Source of the DNA: Diorhabda sublineata
Lineage: Eukaryota; Arthropoda; Insecta; Coleoptera; Chrysomelidae
Direction: 5' to 3'
Assembly: GCF_026230105.1 (NCBI RefSeq)
Contig: NC_079486.1
Span: 2,728,001-2,792,000 of the forward strand
Length of the DNA: 64,000 nucleotides
The stretch's first letter is position 1, and every line of letters starts with the position of its first letter. A program made the translations under genes and the position numbers. This document shows positions 43,611-56,419 of this stretch, piece after piece. The notes below the pieces were generated by a model. That model was not told where the DNA came from, searched no databases, and was given only the letters and a program-made list of their open reading frames with translations.

Positions 43611-46167
43611 TTCCACCTTTACACTGATAAATTTCGCAAATCATGCAACTTGGAATTTCGTCGAAATGGTCCAATTACAACTCTGGTTAGCAAAAAGATA
43701 TCGAAAAAAATTATATATCATTAGAAAATCTACACTCTAGCGATGTTTATAAAAAAACAAAAGCTGCATACCACCTTTACTTTTTTTTAAACGCATGAAT
43801 TGTTGTAATAATATGAATATTTAAGATATAATACATACTGTGAAAGTTATGAAGTTATAACTTCTTGCATAAGTTAAAATAAGAAGAGACATGAAAATCA
43901 GAAACATTGAAGAAAAAAAAGTGAATTATTGAAGAAATGAGTCATTTTAGAAAATATCTTGTTTAACAATTTAAAAATTTTCTAAGTAAAATTGGGTTGG
44001 ATGTCAGTAATTTACAAAAAGTTTTTGTCATAATAGTACAGCAAGTCAGCAATGTAAAAAATGAGATCAGGATTTGTTATGACAGCTATATATGATAAGG
44101 AATCAATCCGATGAGTTTTAAACATGAAAAAAAAGGATTATGATAGAGTGGAGTGATAAACTTCTTTTTATTAATGAAAATGATGAATTTTGATCTTCTG
44201 CTTTAGAAGATAATCTATAAAAAATACATACATAAAAAATAGATACCTTCCATAGGACAGTTGTAAGCCTACATTTTGATGTTTAGGACTTGTTTTGAAA
44301 AGAATACTGTTCCCTTTTCGTTCTCTCAACGTTTTTGCTTCCATTAGAATTACTTGATAACAATATACTTTCAACTGGTTGTTGAGAGTGCAATAAACCA
44401 TTAAGTTGCATTACAATGTATTCCCTAAGCTAAATTTACACTCAACCAAGTCATATGCATACAGGACTTTTCAGGAAAATTCTTCATTACTCATTCAGTT
44501 TCATTGGCAGATATAGTGTTGAATTTGTACAAAGTGATGAAATGGTAAGTGACTTGAAAGTTCTTATTCAAAAACTGGTAAGACAATAATTTGAAATAAT
44601 GATGGAAACATGACATTGCTAAATTTATTTTTTTCAGACTAGTTAGAGATTTTCAAAGGAAGTCACCTAAAATACTTAACAAAATATATAATTTAATATC
44701 AAATATTGATGAGCAACTACTAATTATTTTGATTATGAGTAAATTTATTAGAAAAATATTAATATTTAGACAAATATCAACACACTGGCAACATTTTTCA
44801 TCAATTCATTGTAAACTACAAGTAACTCATTCTTCACAATTGGGGTGGAGTCTCTTTAAATCAAACCAATCAAAAATTACTCAATATTTTATTTTCTTAC
44901 CTCAGAAATATGAATAAAACAAGTAAGATGTGTTAGAACAATACGAGGATCTTTTCTATCATTTATTTATTGTGCAGAAATACCACAGTTCATTTGAATG
45001 ATCTTTATCTTGCAATTCCATAAGGTAGGTACTCCAAAACTACTAAAGGTCCCCATGTGAATCCATCCAAACGCTCCTATTATATCAATCATTATATACA
45101 GGTAAATATTTAAAAAAAAATGTGTTGTTGGGGACTGTTTTATCAAATTTCCAAAAATATTTCCTAAATGATAGAATCACTGCAAAAATCTTCAAAGCCG
45201 GGTAGATGCTGTTCTCTTGTTGCTACTTCAATAATATAATTCTTTTTTTGTAACTTAACATTCACAGAGGTTACACTACAAATTTCCAGGCCCAATTCAG
45301 ATCCAGCTACCATAGCGAAATTAGTAAATATGTTAGAGTACATACAATTCTTTTTTATTAGAGGCCATTTTGGTAAATGAGAAATCACGCTCCTTTACCC
45401 AAAAATTAATTATTTGCAAACTACTTCCAGTATTGGTGTAGTGCCTATACTAATTATTAAAAAAGATATTCAAACACTTGCCAACACCTTAAAAGCATAT
45501 TCAACAACATAAAACATTGTGTTGTATACGTGAGTATTTTTATCAAATTACTTAGTTAAAGGTGTAGAAAATGTGAAAAATAATTGTACATACCTACTAT
45601 AAGAATCAAAATTTTAAAAATTTATACATTTTCAGTCAAAATTTACTTCATTACATAAACTACATTCACTTAATCTTCACGTATAAAACTTAAACATAAG
45701 TAAGTTCTTTCTTTCTTCATTTTACACTTTTGACTTTTCTGTTTCTTGATTTTTGTTTTCAGCATCATTTTCCTAATCATGGCTCTTCTTCACATTACTT
45801 TCAAATTGTTTTTGACTACTGCTTTCCTCATAATAATATTATAAGTCAAAATATATATTATTCGAGTATCCTATTCTGTAGAGTTTTGTAAGTAACTAAT
45901 TTAACCATATGACTGGAATGGGGAAATATAAAAAGCTTTACTAAAAATTGAAACTAAGACTAATATATCACTTGAACAATATCTAAACACTCAAAAATAT
46001 TTCACTCCAACAAATCTATTCAAAATGCTTTTTTAGTATTTAGTAAACAAAGGCAGCCATTTTATCTCAAACGAATACAGATACATAATGATTTTGCTTA
46101 GCTTATATATTTTCATAAACTTTTTCATCAAAATTAGTTTCTTGGTCTTGAAAATATTTTTATTTAG

Positions 46168-46819
46168 GAAAATAATGATAAACCTCCAAGGAAAAAATCA
46201 TGTCTAGTTAAGACGTATCAGTATAATTCCGCAATACCGTCAATATCCAGTGGAGTCAGAGCACTGAATGAAAACGTTAGCCCTCCAAAAAAAAAAAAAA
46301 GAAAGTAAGATTTGATCTCGAAAATATATCTATATTCACTTACAACAAAACCACAAACTGAAAAATCTTACAAGATGCTTTCAAGAAAAACATTAATCCG
46401 ATTTAAATCCTTCAGACCTACAGCATCCAGTCAAAATTCTCCACAAACTGATATAAATAGAGAAAGATCATGGCGACTTGATTCCGCAAGTCTACCGACA
46501 TCGAATCTGTATAAGATACCGATTGAAATAAATGAAAAAAACCATTTCGATATGGTTCCGCAAGCCTATTACCATTCAGAGACAGTAGTGTACAAATTGA
46601 AGAAAAATAACGATATTGCCGTCAACATCTTATGAAAATAAATCAAAAATGGGTCTTTGTAACTGCTTGAATTTAAGATGCCATGGTTGCTTTGGAGAAT
46701 GCTTAAAATGTGCTTCTAAGAAATGTGGACCAGAATGTAAGTTTAACCTACCGTTTTACATTAACAGAATCATTTATTTACATTCTGAAAAGGTTATCAC
46801 AAACCCTTTGTTGAAATAA
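46168..46819 (+). pseudogene. ARL14EP-like copy in palindrome spacer, frameshifted
   Basis: Upstream basic exon from 46,168, N-terminal frame from 46,378, eight-cysteine frame 46,616-46,819, and the shared 38-nt deletion. An A-run before the GTAAGA word is 3-4 nt longer than in other copies. One Arg in the C-terminal CKFNRPF is changed to Leu. Confidence 0.68.
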
Positions 46820-48717
46820 AAATCTTAATTGTGTTTTCTAATTGTTTTGAAGAAAAATGTTTATATATGTGTTTGAAATTGAAGGTATGTAGATTATTCA
46901 TTCATATAAGATATACATGAATTTTTTTATAAAAATTTCAAACCTCGTTGAGCTCCAAAACTATTGATACGTTTACCTCCGTGTCCTTGCTGTTAATAAA
47001 AAAAGTTGTTTAAATAACTTAAGCAGATTGAATAAATTATTGTTAGTAATTTTTTCGTGTATAGATATAGTAATATTAGTAATAAAACAACACTGCCTAT
47101 TGACATGTGCAGTGTTGCCGTTTCAGTTGGGAGGCGGGAAATTCAAACAAGAAAAGCCTTTTACATTAGCCTACAGAATGTTGTTATTGAGTAGAGAGTG
47201 AGTTTACTAATTCAATCAACTGATGATCTTGAATCAAATTATACTCGGTAATATTTTTTTGTTTTGTACAAAACACAGAGAGACTAATGGAGAACATTGA
47301 AACAGGTGTCAGACAGTGTAAAAGTGAGTGTGGTAATAGTAGTACATGTCTTGGATTTCTCAATGTGAATATTCTTCTAGTATCTTTTAAGGACTTTTAC
47401 TTTTGTGAATTGTTCATTTAACAAATTTTGGGCAGCTGTGTGTATGTCCTCAGTGTCGACTCATTGTACAATCAACCAATCAATATGTATATCATAAGTT
47501 TTTACATATATTTATTGTAATTAAATAATTACCTCTATTATTCAATTCACTTTCCCCATTTTGTATTCTATAAGCATCTTCATTAGCCATTCGAAAGTAT
47601 TATCTGATGTGGAATTTTCAATATTGCCAATCATTTCCTTAATGCTTCTTTGAAACTTCTCAATTTGTTACTGTGCAATCCAATCAAACGTTCTTTCCAT
47701 AATTGCATCCATTCAGGTTTGAGTTTAATATTGTAGGTATCTTCGGTTCCATTTTCCATTTCTTCACACCTATACAATTCGAAATTATGTATGATTGTAA
47801 CATTCAAGTTCAGTTCAAATGATAAGCATTCTCACCTCTTATTCGAACTTATTCTTAAAGTCACACTCACTAATGAAAACATCAATTTGTGGTGAGCAAA
47901 ATAGACAAGCTACAATTGCATCATATCGCCTATTCATATTGACAGCTAGCTAAAAAAGGATCAGAACACTCTCTAGGGTAGAATCTGAAGTTTCATTCAC
48001 TGAAAAGAAAATAAAAAAATCGCTCAATTTCACAGTTACAGTTTTGAAAAAAAACTTTTCACTTCAACTTGATGAAAGTACTGAAGTTGCTGGTCAGGCT
48101 AATCTATTAGCCTTTGTTTTTTGTTTTCACATTACTTTCATCTTGTTTTTGACTTAAATTGACTAATAATTATAATAAATAAGCATATCCTAGTTAAAAA
48201 CCTATATGTTTGTCTCGAAGATTTGTTGGTACATGTCTACAGTAAATTTGTATTCAAATAAAACTAGTATTTGATATTATTTCTTTTAAACATTCTATGC
48301 TAGATAAAACAAAAACATAAATGAATACAGTTACATAGCAATGTTGCCTAGCTTATATTTTTTCATAAACATTCTCGCCAAAATTATTTTCTTGATCTTT
48401 GTTTAGATCAATTGTGGGAAATATTGTCCATTAACCAAATTTAGTGAGAACTAGAGCCACATTCTTATTGGTTTTTAATAATATTACGATGTATAAATAA
48501 ATATTTTTGAAACGTAACATGCATCAAGATAATAAACAAATAATTTGTAAAATTTGACAACATTGAGGTTTACTGTAAGTTGGCTTCAGTTATATTCAAA
48601 CATGCCAGCTGGGTTAATGTTTTTTATACGTCCAAGGTCAAAGTAAACCAAAGTTTCAAACAAAGGAACTTCGGAATTCATTATAATGTTAGAAACGGAA
48701 TTGGTATCTAGTTGGAA
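46820..48717. repeat. Rest of palindrome spacer
   Basis: Matches 7,079-8,322 and 9,741-10,400, joined where one copy of the internal direct repeat and 1.4 kb are missing. Holds inverted exons of the unidentified gene at 47,250-47,790. Confidence 0.7.
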
Positions 48718-50769
48718 AACTTACTTATGTTTAAGTTTTATACGTGAAGATTAAGTGAATGTAGTTTATGTAATAAAGTAAATTTTGACTGAAAATGTAT
48801 AAATTTTTAAAATTTTGATTCTTATAGTAGGTATGTACAATTATTTTTCACATTTTCTACACCTTTAACTAAGTAATTTAATAAAAATACTCACGTATAC
48901 AACACAATGTTTTATGTTGTTGAATATGCTTTTAAGGTGTTGGCAAGTGTTTGAATATCTTTTTTAATAATTAGTATAGGCACTACACCAATACTGGAAG
49001 TAGTTTGCAAATAATTAATTTTTGGGTAAAGGAGCGTGATTTCTCATTTACCAAAATGGCCTCTAATAAAAAAGAATTGTATGTACTCTAACATATTTAC
49101 TAATTTCGCTATGGTAGCTGGATCTGAATTGGGCCTGGAAATTTGTAGTGTAACCTCTGTGAATGTTAAGTTACAAAAAAAGAATTATATTATTGAAGTA
49201 GCAACAAGAGAACAGCATCTACCCGGCTTTGAAGATTTTTGCAGTGATTCTATCATTTAGGAAATATTTTTGGAAATTTGATAAAACAGTCCCCAACAAC
49301 ACATTTTTTTTTTAAATATTTACCTGTATATAATGATTGATATAATAGGAGCGTTTGGATGGATTCACATGGGGACCTTTAGTAGTTTTGGAGTACCTAC
49401 CTTATGGAATTGCAAGATAAAGATCATTCAAATGAACTGTGGTATTTCTGCACAATAAATAAATGATAGAAAAGATCCTCGTATTGTTCTAACACATCTT
49501 ACTTGTTTTATTCATATTTCTGAGGTAAGAAAATAAAATATTGAGTAATTTTTGATTGGTTTGATTTAAAGAGACTCCACCCCAATTGTGAAGAATGAGT
49601 TACTTGTAGTTTACAATGAATTGATGAAAAATGTTGCCAGTGTGTTGATATTTGTCTAAATATTAATATTTTTCTAATAAATTTACTCATAATCAAAATA
49701 ATTAGTAGTTGCTCATCAATATTTGATATTAAATTATATATTTTGTTAAGTATTTTAGGTGACTTCCTTTGAAAATCTCTAACTAGTCTGAAAAAAATAA
49801 ATTTAGCAATGTCATGTTTCCATCATTATTTCAAATTATTGTCTTACCAGTTTTTGAATAAGAACTTTCAAGTCACTTACCATTTCATCACTTTGTACAA
49901 ATTCAACACTATATCTGCCAATGAAACTGAATGAGTAATGAAGAATTTTCCTGAAAAGTCCTGTATGCATATGACTTGGTTGAGTGTAAATTTAGCTTAG
50001 GGAATACATTGTAATGCAACTTAATGGTTTATTGCACTCTCAACAACCAGTTGAAAGTATATTGTTATCCAGTAATTCTAATGGAAGCAAAAACGTTGAG
50101 AGAACGAAAAGGGAACAGTATTCTTTTCAAAACAAGTCCTAAACATCAAAATGTAGGCTTACAACTGTCCTATGGAAGGTATCTATTTTTTATGTATGTA
50201 TTTTTTATAGATTATCTTCTAAAGCAGAAGATCAAAATTCATCATTTTCATTATTAAAATGGAGTTTATCACTCCACTCTATCATAATCCTTTTTTTTCA
50301 TGTTTAAAACTCATCGGATTGATTCCTTATCATATATAGCTGTCATAACAAATCCTGATCTCATTTTTTACATTGCTGACTTGCTGTACTATTATGACAA
50401 AAACTTTTTGTAAATTACTGACATCCAACCCAATTTTACTTAGAAAATTTTTAAATTGTTAAACAAGATATTTTCTAAAATGACTCATTTCTTCAATAAT
50501 TCACTTTTTTTTCTTCAATGTTTCTGATTTTCATGTCTCTTCTTATTTTAACTTATGCAAGAAGTTATAACTTCATAACTTTCACAGTATGTATTATATC
50601 TTAAATATTCATATTATTACAACAATTCATGATATATTCTAATGATATATAATTTTTTTCGATATCTTTTTGCTAACCAGAGTTGTAATTGGACCATTTC
50701 GACGAAATTCCAAGTTGCATGATTTGCGAAATTTATCAGTGTAAAGGTGGAAACAATGTAACGGCTTTT

Positions 50770-51235
50770 TGTGATGGTTATTGAGCAGCTGTTCCTCTTT
50801 ATTTATCGAGAACAGATATTAATACATATTTCCATAATGCAGGTACTACAGATGAATTTCTTCTAAATTTTAATGATTTATTTAATATACTTAAATCTCG
50901 TAATAGATTGGCAAAATAAATATTTTAAAAATCACTTAGCTCACGAACAAATTATTATTATTATATATTTGTAGTAATGTGAAGAGCCATGATGAGGAAA
51001 ATGATGCTGAAAAGAAGTAAGAATGCTTATCGTTTGAAACGTATATGAGCATGATTTCTTTCTGGACTTGAATGGTACAATCATACATAATTTCGAATTG
51101 TATAAGTATGAAGAAGAATTGGAAAATGGAGCCGTAGATACCTTCAATAATGATCTCAAATCTGAATGGATATAATTATAGAATAAACGGTTGATTGGAT
51201 TGCATAGTGACAAATTGTGAAGTGTCAAATAAGCA
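50770..51235 (+). pseudogene. P-like relic followed by unidentified gene exon
   Basis: P/THAP9-like frame (FHNAGTTDEFLLNFNDLF) then KSHDEENDAEKK ending at a GTAAGA donor-like word, then exon KYEEELENGAVDTFNNDLKS, damaged by TAA and TAG, and RLIGLHSDKL. Two unrelated coding pieces are thus joined. Confidence 0.5.
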
Positions 51236-51259
51236 TTAAGAAAACGAATGACAATATCT

Positions 51260-52325
51260 GGCTGGCGGGAGGCGCTAGTGTCTATAGAATTGAATTTAAT
51301 TAGGCATCTGGCCAGCAGGGTGCGCTAGTGTCTATGGAACCGTGTTTAGTTTGGCGTCTGGCCGGCAGGGGCTCTACTGTCTATGGAATCGTATTTAATT
51401 TGGCGTTTGACCGGCAGGAGGCGCTTGTGTCTATGGAACCTTGTTTAGTTTGGCGTCTATGGAACCGTATTTAGTTTGGTGTCTAATTGGCGGGGGCGCT
51501 AGTGTGTATAGAAATTGAACACAAAGAGAATTTTTATTTAGTTTAACTTGCGGCCGCTAAGTATTCAGTTCGACTATTCCTCGCTAGATGGCGCTAGTTC
51601 GTGTTTTAGTTTATCGTTTGGACGGCAGAGGGCGGTAGTGTGTATAGAATCGTGTTTAGTTTGACGTCCGGCCGGCAGAGGGCGCTAGTGTCTATAGAAT
51701 CGAGTCTAGTTTGGCGTCTGACTGGCAGGAGGAGCTGGTGTGTATAGAAATCGAACACAAATAGTATTTTTATCAAGATCAACTATATGTCTATAGAATC
51801 GTGTTTAATTTGACTTTTGACTAGTGGGAGGCACTAGTATCTATGGAATCTTATTTAGTTTGGCGTCTGGCCGGCAGAGGTGACTGATGTCTACAGAATC
51901 GTATTTAATTTTGCGTTTTGCTAGCGAGAGGCGCTTTTGTTTATGGAACTGTGCTTAATTTGGCGTCTGGCCGGTAGGGGGCGCTAGTAACTATAGAACC
52001 GTTTTTAGGTTGGCGATTTGTTGAAATAGATTTATATGTCTATAGAATCGTGTTTAATTTGACTTTTGGCTAGCGGGAGGCGCCAGTGTCTATGGGAATT
52101 TGTTTAGTTTGGCGTTTGACTCGCTGGGGGCGCTACTGTCTATGGAATCGTGTTTAATTTGGCATTTGACCGACAGGAGGCGCTAGTGTCCATAGAATAG
52201 CGATTGGTCGACAGAGATAGATAGTGTCTATAAAATCGTGTTTAATTTGGCGTTTGGATAGCGGGAGGCGCTAGTGTGTATAGAAATTAAACACAAATAG
52301 AATTTTTATTTAGTTCAACTTGCGG
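51260..52325 (+). repeat. 50-bp minisatellite array, copy 4
   Basis: About 20 units, with two internal GCGGCCGC boundary words (near 51,550 and 52,323). The right end joins gypsy integrase. Confidence 0.88.
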
Positions 52326-52334
52326 CCGCTAAGT

Positions 52335-53285
52335 TTTGTTAAGACTGGTATAAGGGTCCTATTTACCCTTTCCACTTCTCCATTACCTCGTGGGACTTCA
52401 CAAGTTGTTTAACACATGTTTAATATTTTCTTCTCGACAATATGATTCGAATTTTTCAGAACGGAACGCGGATCCTCTGTCAGATATTATCCTTGACGGG
52501 CTTCCAAATATTTTACGCTAAGACAACATATCACTTCTCTCGTCGTGGTTGATTTTAGGATGAAACATTCCTTCTTTCTTTCCTACAGGACGAGGTGATA
52601 TATTTTACGCTATTTTTCAAGACAACATGTCACTTCTTTCGTCGTGGTTTATTTTGTTGGGTAAAGCCACACAAATTTGGAAAAGTCATCAACTACCACA
52701 AAAATGTACATTTTTTTTGTTGACTTCATTGGTCCTAATTGGTCGACGTGATACCTCTCTAGCGGATCTTTTTTATTCTATAATTTACAAGGTATACAGT
52801 TATTTTTAATCGTTTCTATTTTGTATTTTAGTCTTGGTATGTAAAATTCCTTGTTTACTAATTCTTCTGTTTGTTTCTTTCAAAAATTTCCTGTCTCGTG
52901 GACTTTTATTATTATTTTTTGTTCTTTGTTGTTCATGTTGTTTGGAATGACAAGTAATTTTAATCCATTATCGTATTTATACAATATATCATGCTCTAAA
53001 TAAAAATCTTCATAGTCTTCTGTAGTCAATATCCTTTTTATTACCATTTGTGTACCTCGGTTCGGCCATCCTTTTTTTCTCACTAGTCCAATAGGACTAG
53101 CGAAATCCGAAAAACTCGGTTTGATTATTACATCTTTTAACCATTCCTCTATCTGTCTATCTACTTCTTCTTTTTCGGATGCCGATAGTCTTCTTGGTCG
53201 CTAATAAATCGGTTCTTCGCTTTTCAGTACAATTTTCACCTCAATATTCGTTGTCTTCGCTTTGAGTGTTTTGTAGTTTTCTATT
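52335..53285 (-). pseudogene. pol: Ty3/gypsy pol, internally deleted (right arm copy)
   Basis: Mirror of 41,138-42,035, extending further into the RT N-terminus at its upstream end (TTNIEVKIVLKSEEP near 53,230). Best open part is 52,880-53,083 (RILTTEDYEDFYLEHDILYK, then NNKEQKIIIKVHETGNF). Confidence 0.8.
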
Positions 53286-53917
53286 AATTAAACTTAACTT
53301 AATAAAACTTTTATAACTTTGAGTTTTGCATACTTAATGTTGTGACCAATTCTACCTACAGAACTTAACGTTGTCATGATTGATTCTACGCAAAATATAT
53401 AAAATTTGAAAAAAAAACAGAAGAAAATAACTCTTTGTCTTTCGTTTATTAAAACTTAATCCTGTACTTTTCTACTCAGAAAACAAATATGCTATATAAA
53501 AAAATATCTCGTTTTTACAGCAAACGAAATACCAAATTATCCTCAAAAATGTCCGTTACAATCAATACAATATAAACTTATTATTCACCTTAGCTACAGA
53601 AAATATTTTGTAATTCAGATAAACTAATTGAATTTCGATAATTATAGTTTGTACAAATGTATTCTGCCCTTTTTTTTATACAAGTATTGTTAGAATGTAT
53701 CTAAAAAAAATTTGCAGCCTTCCGCCACTGATCACTAGTTCGTGGACTTCGAAAAATACTTCTCACATCAGGCTTCCTCCAGATTTAAACTGGCAATTTC
53801 ACTTATTTCCGATTCCAGTAACCTCGAGTAAATCAGCTCGGAATATGAACAGTGTAGTCTTCTTCAAAAATCAAGCAGATTTCTCGTAACACTTTATTTT
53901 ACAATGTTCTGCTGTAG

Positions 53918-54345
53918 CGTACAGCTCCAAAGACCATTTTAACCACGGAAAGTCTATTAGAAGAGCAATCACAAAGTGAATGTAGTGGAAAAGCCAGTCC
54001 TTCATCAAGTGGATTTGAGGATAACTTTGTGAATGAAGAGGTAAGATGAAAATACCAATTTTTAATATAATAATTTCTAAATTTGTCTGTAGGAAAATGT
54101 TGCATCTGGTGATCTGATAGAAAAAACCAATCGCGATCAAGTATAATATACGGATACAGAAAAAAAATAGCAGAATAAATAATAAATGAAATTAGTGATT
54201 CTAGAACTACTGAGAATATTTACAATACTCCATCTATTAGTATAACAACCAATAATATGAGTAGTTCAATTGAATCTTCGCCAAATTAGACATTGATCTC
54301 TGATTCTTCACATTCGCAACCAGATTTTGAGAAATTAGGATAATA
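53918..54345 (+). pseudogene. Three-exon coding block, Ser/Thr-rich, unknown
   Basis: Exon 1 (53,918-54,040) follows the acceptor TTCTGCTGTAG and is open for 41 codons: TILTTESLLEEQSQSECSGK, ASPSSSGFEDNFVNEE, then donor GTAAGA. A 52-bp intron ends TTTGTCTGTAG. Exon 2 (54,093-54,146) continues in phase: ENVASGDLIEKTNRDQ and a stop. A third block from about 54,196 (SDSRTTENIYNTPSISITTN) has a TAG where the 15-kb copy has Trp. Matching splice signals and phase argue for a once-functional gene. Confidence 0.45.
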
Positions 54346-54709
54346 CAATTGGATTATCTATGGAAACTCTAGTTCGAAATACACTTTGATTAGATAATTT
54401 TCGCCAAAAGCTCCAGGATTAGAATGTTCTATGACTTTGTTCAATAACCGTCGATGAGATCCGGGTATTTAAATTTCCATAGATAGTGAATATTCATATC
54501 ATTAAATTTGTAATTTGGATTGTAAATAAAGTGAATTTGACTTATATTTTGGATTGATTGATGTCATATACCTTTTTATTTTCAAACTAAAAATATTTAG
54601 ATGATGTTTCTATTTGCCATTGAATAGTAGAATTTTTCAGAAAATGGGAAAGTTTTGAAATTAAGAAAAGTTACTTCACACACTGACGCTAAATATTCAT
54701 AGGTTTCTT

Positions 54710-54960
54710 CAAGATTTTTGCCAACAAAAACCGTTTCGCAGATTGCACCTCAATTAAGCTTATTCCAATTATTAAATGGTGGTTTCATGTTGTGTCCAAA
54801 ACGTATTATATAGAAGATGAAATTATAGATGCAACTGGGAGTTGTTTCGGCCAAGGGAATTTCACAGTATATCTAGCTTCAGAATTTGCGCCGAAGTAAA
54901 TCGAATCGAAAAGTGGAATAGTTAAGAAAGTCCATACCAGAATTTCCAAGATTTAACTTC
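54710..54960 (+). pseudogene. Coding-like block of unknown family, damaged copy
   Basis: Counterpart of 15,590-15,780 with additional substitutions (ACACCT to GCACCT, CCGCCG to GCGCCG). Not open here. Confidence 0.3.
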
Positions 54961-55029
54961 TTGTAGTATACAGCAACTGTCTATATCTCCGATTGAATTG
55001 AACCAGGTAAATATAGTTCAAAGTCACTG

Positions 55030-55290
55030 TGTAAAACAAGGTGTATAGAAATGCTCCAAGCTGTGTTGACCTTAATGAAACAACTTCCTGCACTCCCCGC
55101 TCTTCTAGAAGCTCTTGATAGTTCAACTGAAGGTAGAGGAAGTAATGAATGTGCTTTCCTGCTCTCTAGTCTCTCGTAAAAGTTTTCATTCAGTGTCTTA
55201 GTTCTGTCTGAGACACTTGGAATAACTTTACCTTCAACTCCAAGCAGAGTACATGGATGTGCACATAGCTTCTCAACTCAGATACAGAAA
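55030..55290 (+). pseudogene. hAT transposase fragment (DUF4371-like)
   Basis: Copy of 15,920-16,175; MLQAVLTLMKQLPALPALLE is open here, with the later stop-containing insertion retained. Confidence 0.55.
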
Positions 55291-55897
55291 ATTCAGGAAA
55301 AACGAGTCAATATTTGTCCATACTTTTATCCGTTACATCTACAACTTTTCTTGAAATAGGGTGTCCAGTAAAAATTGAAAGTCAAGTACTAGTCTCCCGA
55401 TTTTTCCAAGTTGGTTATCACTTTTTCCCAGTCGAAATTTCGTCAATATACTATCACCCTTCTATTATGATGATGATTAATTTTAGAAAATACAAGTATA
55501 ATACAACAACCAAATTTTTTTAGTTTAAGTAATTCTTCACTAACTGCTGTTTTTGAGAGTCTCCAAAAACTTCTATTCTTTTTAAGATACGCAACAATAT
55601 TGTACCCTTATTTTGGCGGAAAAAAATGTTGAGAATCTTTGATTTGCGCATCGAAATAACGCGAAAAAAATTGTTATTGAAAAATAAATAAAATTGATTG
55701 GCTTGGACATAGGAAAAATTATCGGCTTGACAGATGAATGAATTTAAAAATATTTATGAAATTTTTGTGCCAAATGAAATAGGGCATCAAATTGACGGAA
55801 AGGGGCATACATGTTTGGCTCTGCGGTCAACGTGTTAATCATGGAATTACTCATATTTATGACGCTTTAAGACAATATAATTGAATTTTTTTTTGGA

Positions 55898-56275
55898 AAT
55901 TCAAGGAAAAGGGCAGAAACGAGGGCAGACACAACACAAACAAAGAGAAAAATGAGAACAGCAGAGATGAAGATATTACGAACAATAAAGGGTACCACAC
56001 TCCACGATAGAAAACCCAACACAGATACCTCAAGAGAACTGGGAGTACAAGATGTCGTTAGATGGGTAAGAGCAAGACGCCGACAATGGAGAGACCATGT
56101 AGAACGAATGACTCCAGAACGGATTGCCAAATGGGCCAAAACACAGAAACCAGACACAAGACGCCCAATCGGTAGGCCCCCAAAACGCTGGTACGATAGC
56201 TGGACATCGGCGTCACAAGAGGGCAGATGACAGACCTGACAGGACCTCGTCCTACTACAAGAAGAAGAAGAAGAT
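55898..56275 (+). mobile_element. RTE-like LINE 3' end, 5'-truncated
   Basis: Open frame to 56,230 containing AETRADTTQTKRKMRTAEMK, ILRTIKGTTLHDRK, VRARRRQWRDHVERM, PIGRPPKRWYDSW. This is the conserved region after the RT domain in RTE-type and related LINEs (TAEM..LR.I.G.TL.DR..., W..HV.RM, GRP.KRW). It ends with (GAA)n at about 56,260-56,275, a typical LINE 3' microsatellite tail. It splits the repeat shared with 16,745-16,770, so it is an insertion into unit 2. Confidence 0.82.
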
Positions 56276-56419
56276 AATGATTTGCATAAAACTAATGAAA
56301 AAATAGGATTTTTCAACAAACTTTATTGAGAAAATTAAGAAATTGTTATCAAAAATTAGAACGGTAATTTGCATTCCGACAGAAAATACCTTTAAAAATC
56401 ACGGCATCGCCATTCAAAA

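Larger units (their letters stand above)
41138..45705 (+). repeat. Palindrome left arm
   Basis: Reverse complement of 48,718-53,175. Conserved open frames in the arms translate identically or almost so (for example the frames at 43,135-43,422 and 50,941-51,228, and at 45,164-45,388 and 49,036-49,260). Outer end in AAAAAGAAGAAGTAGATAGA, inner end in CATAAGTAAGTT. Confidence 0.9.
48718..53175 (-). repeat. Palindrome right arm
   Basis: Reverse complement of 41,138-45,705; arms differ by a net 110 bp of indels. Confidence 0.9.

Noticed and set aside
55867..56319. 150-aa minus-strand Ser/Cys-rich frame
   Set aside because: Antisense of the RTE-like LINE frame on the plus strand.
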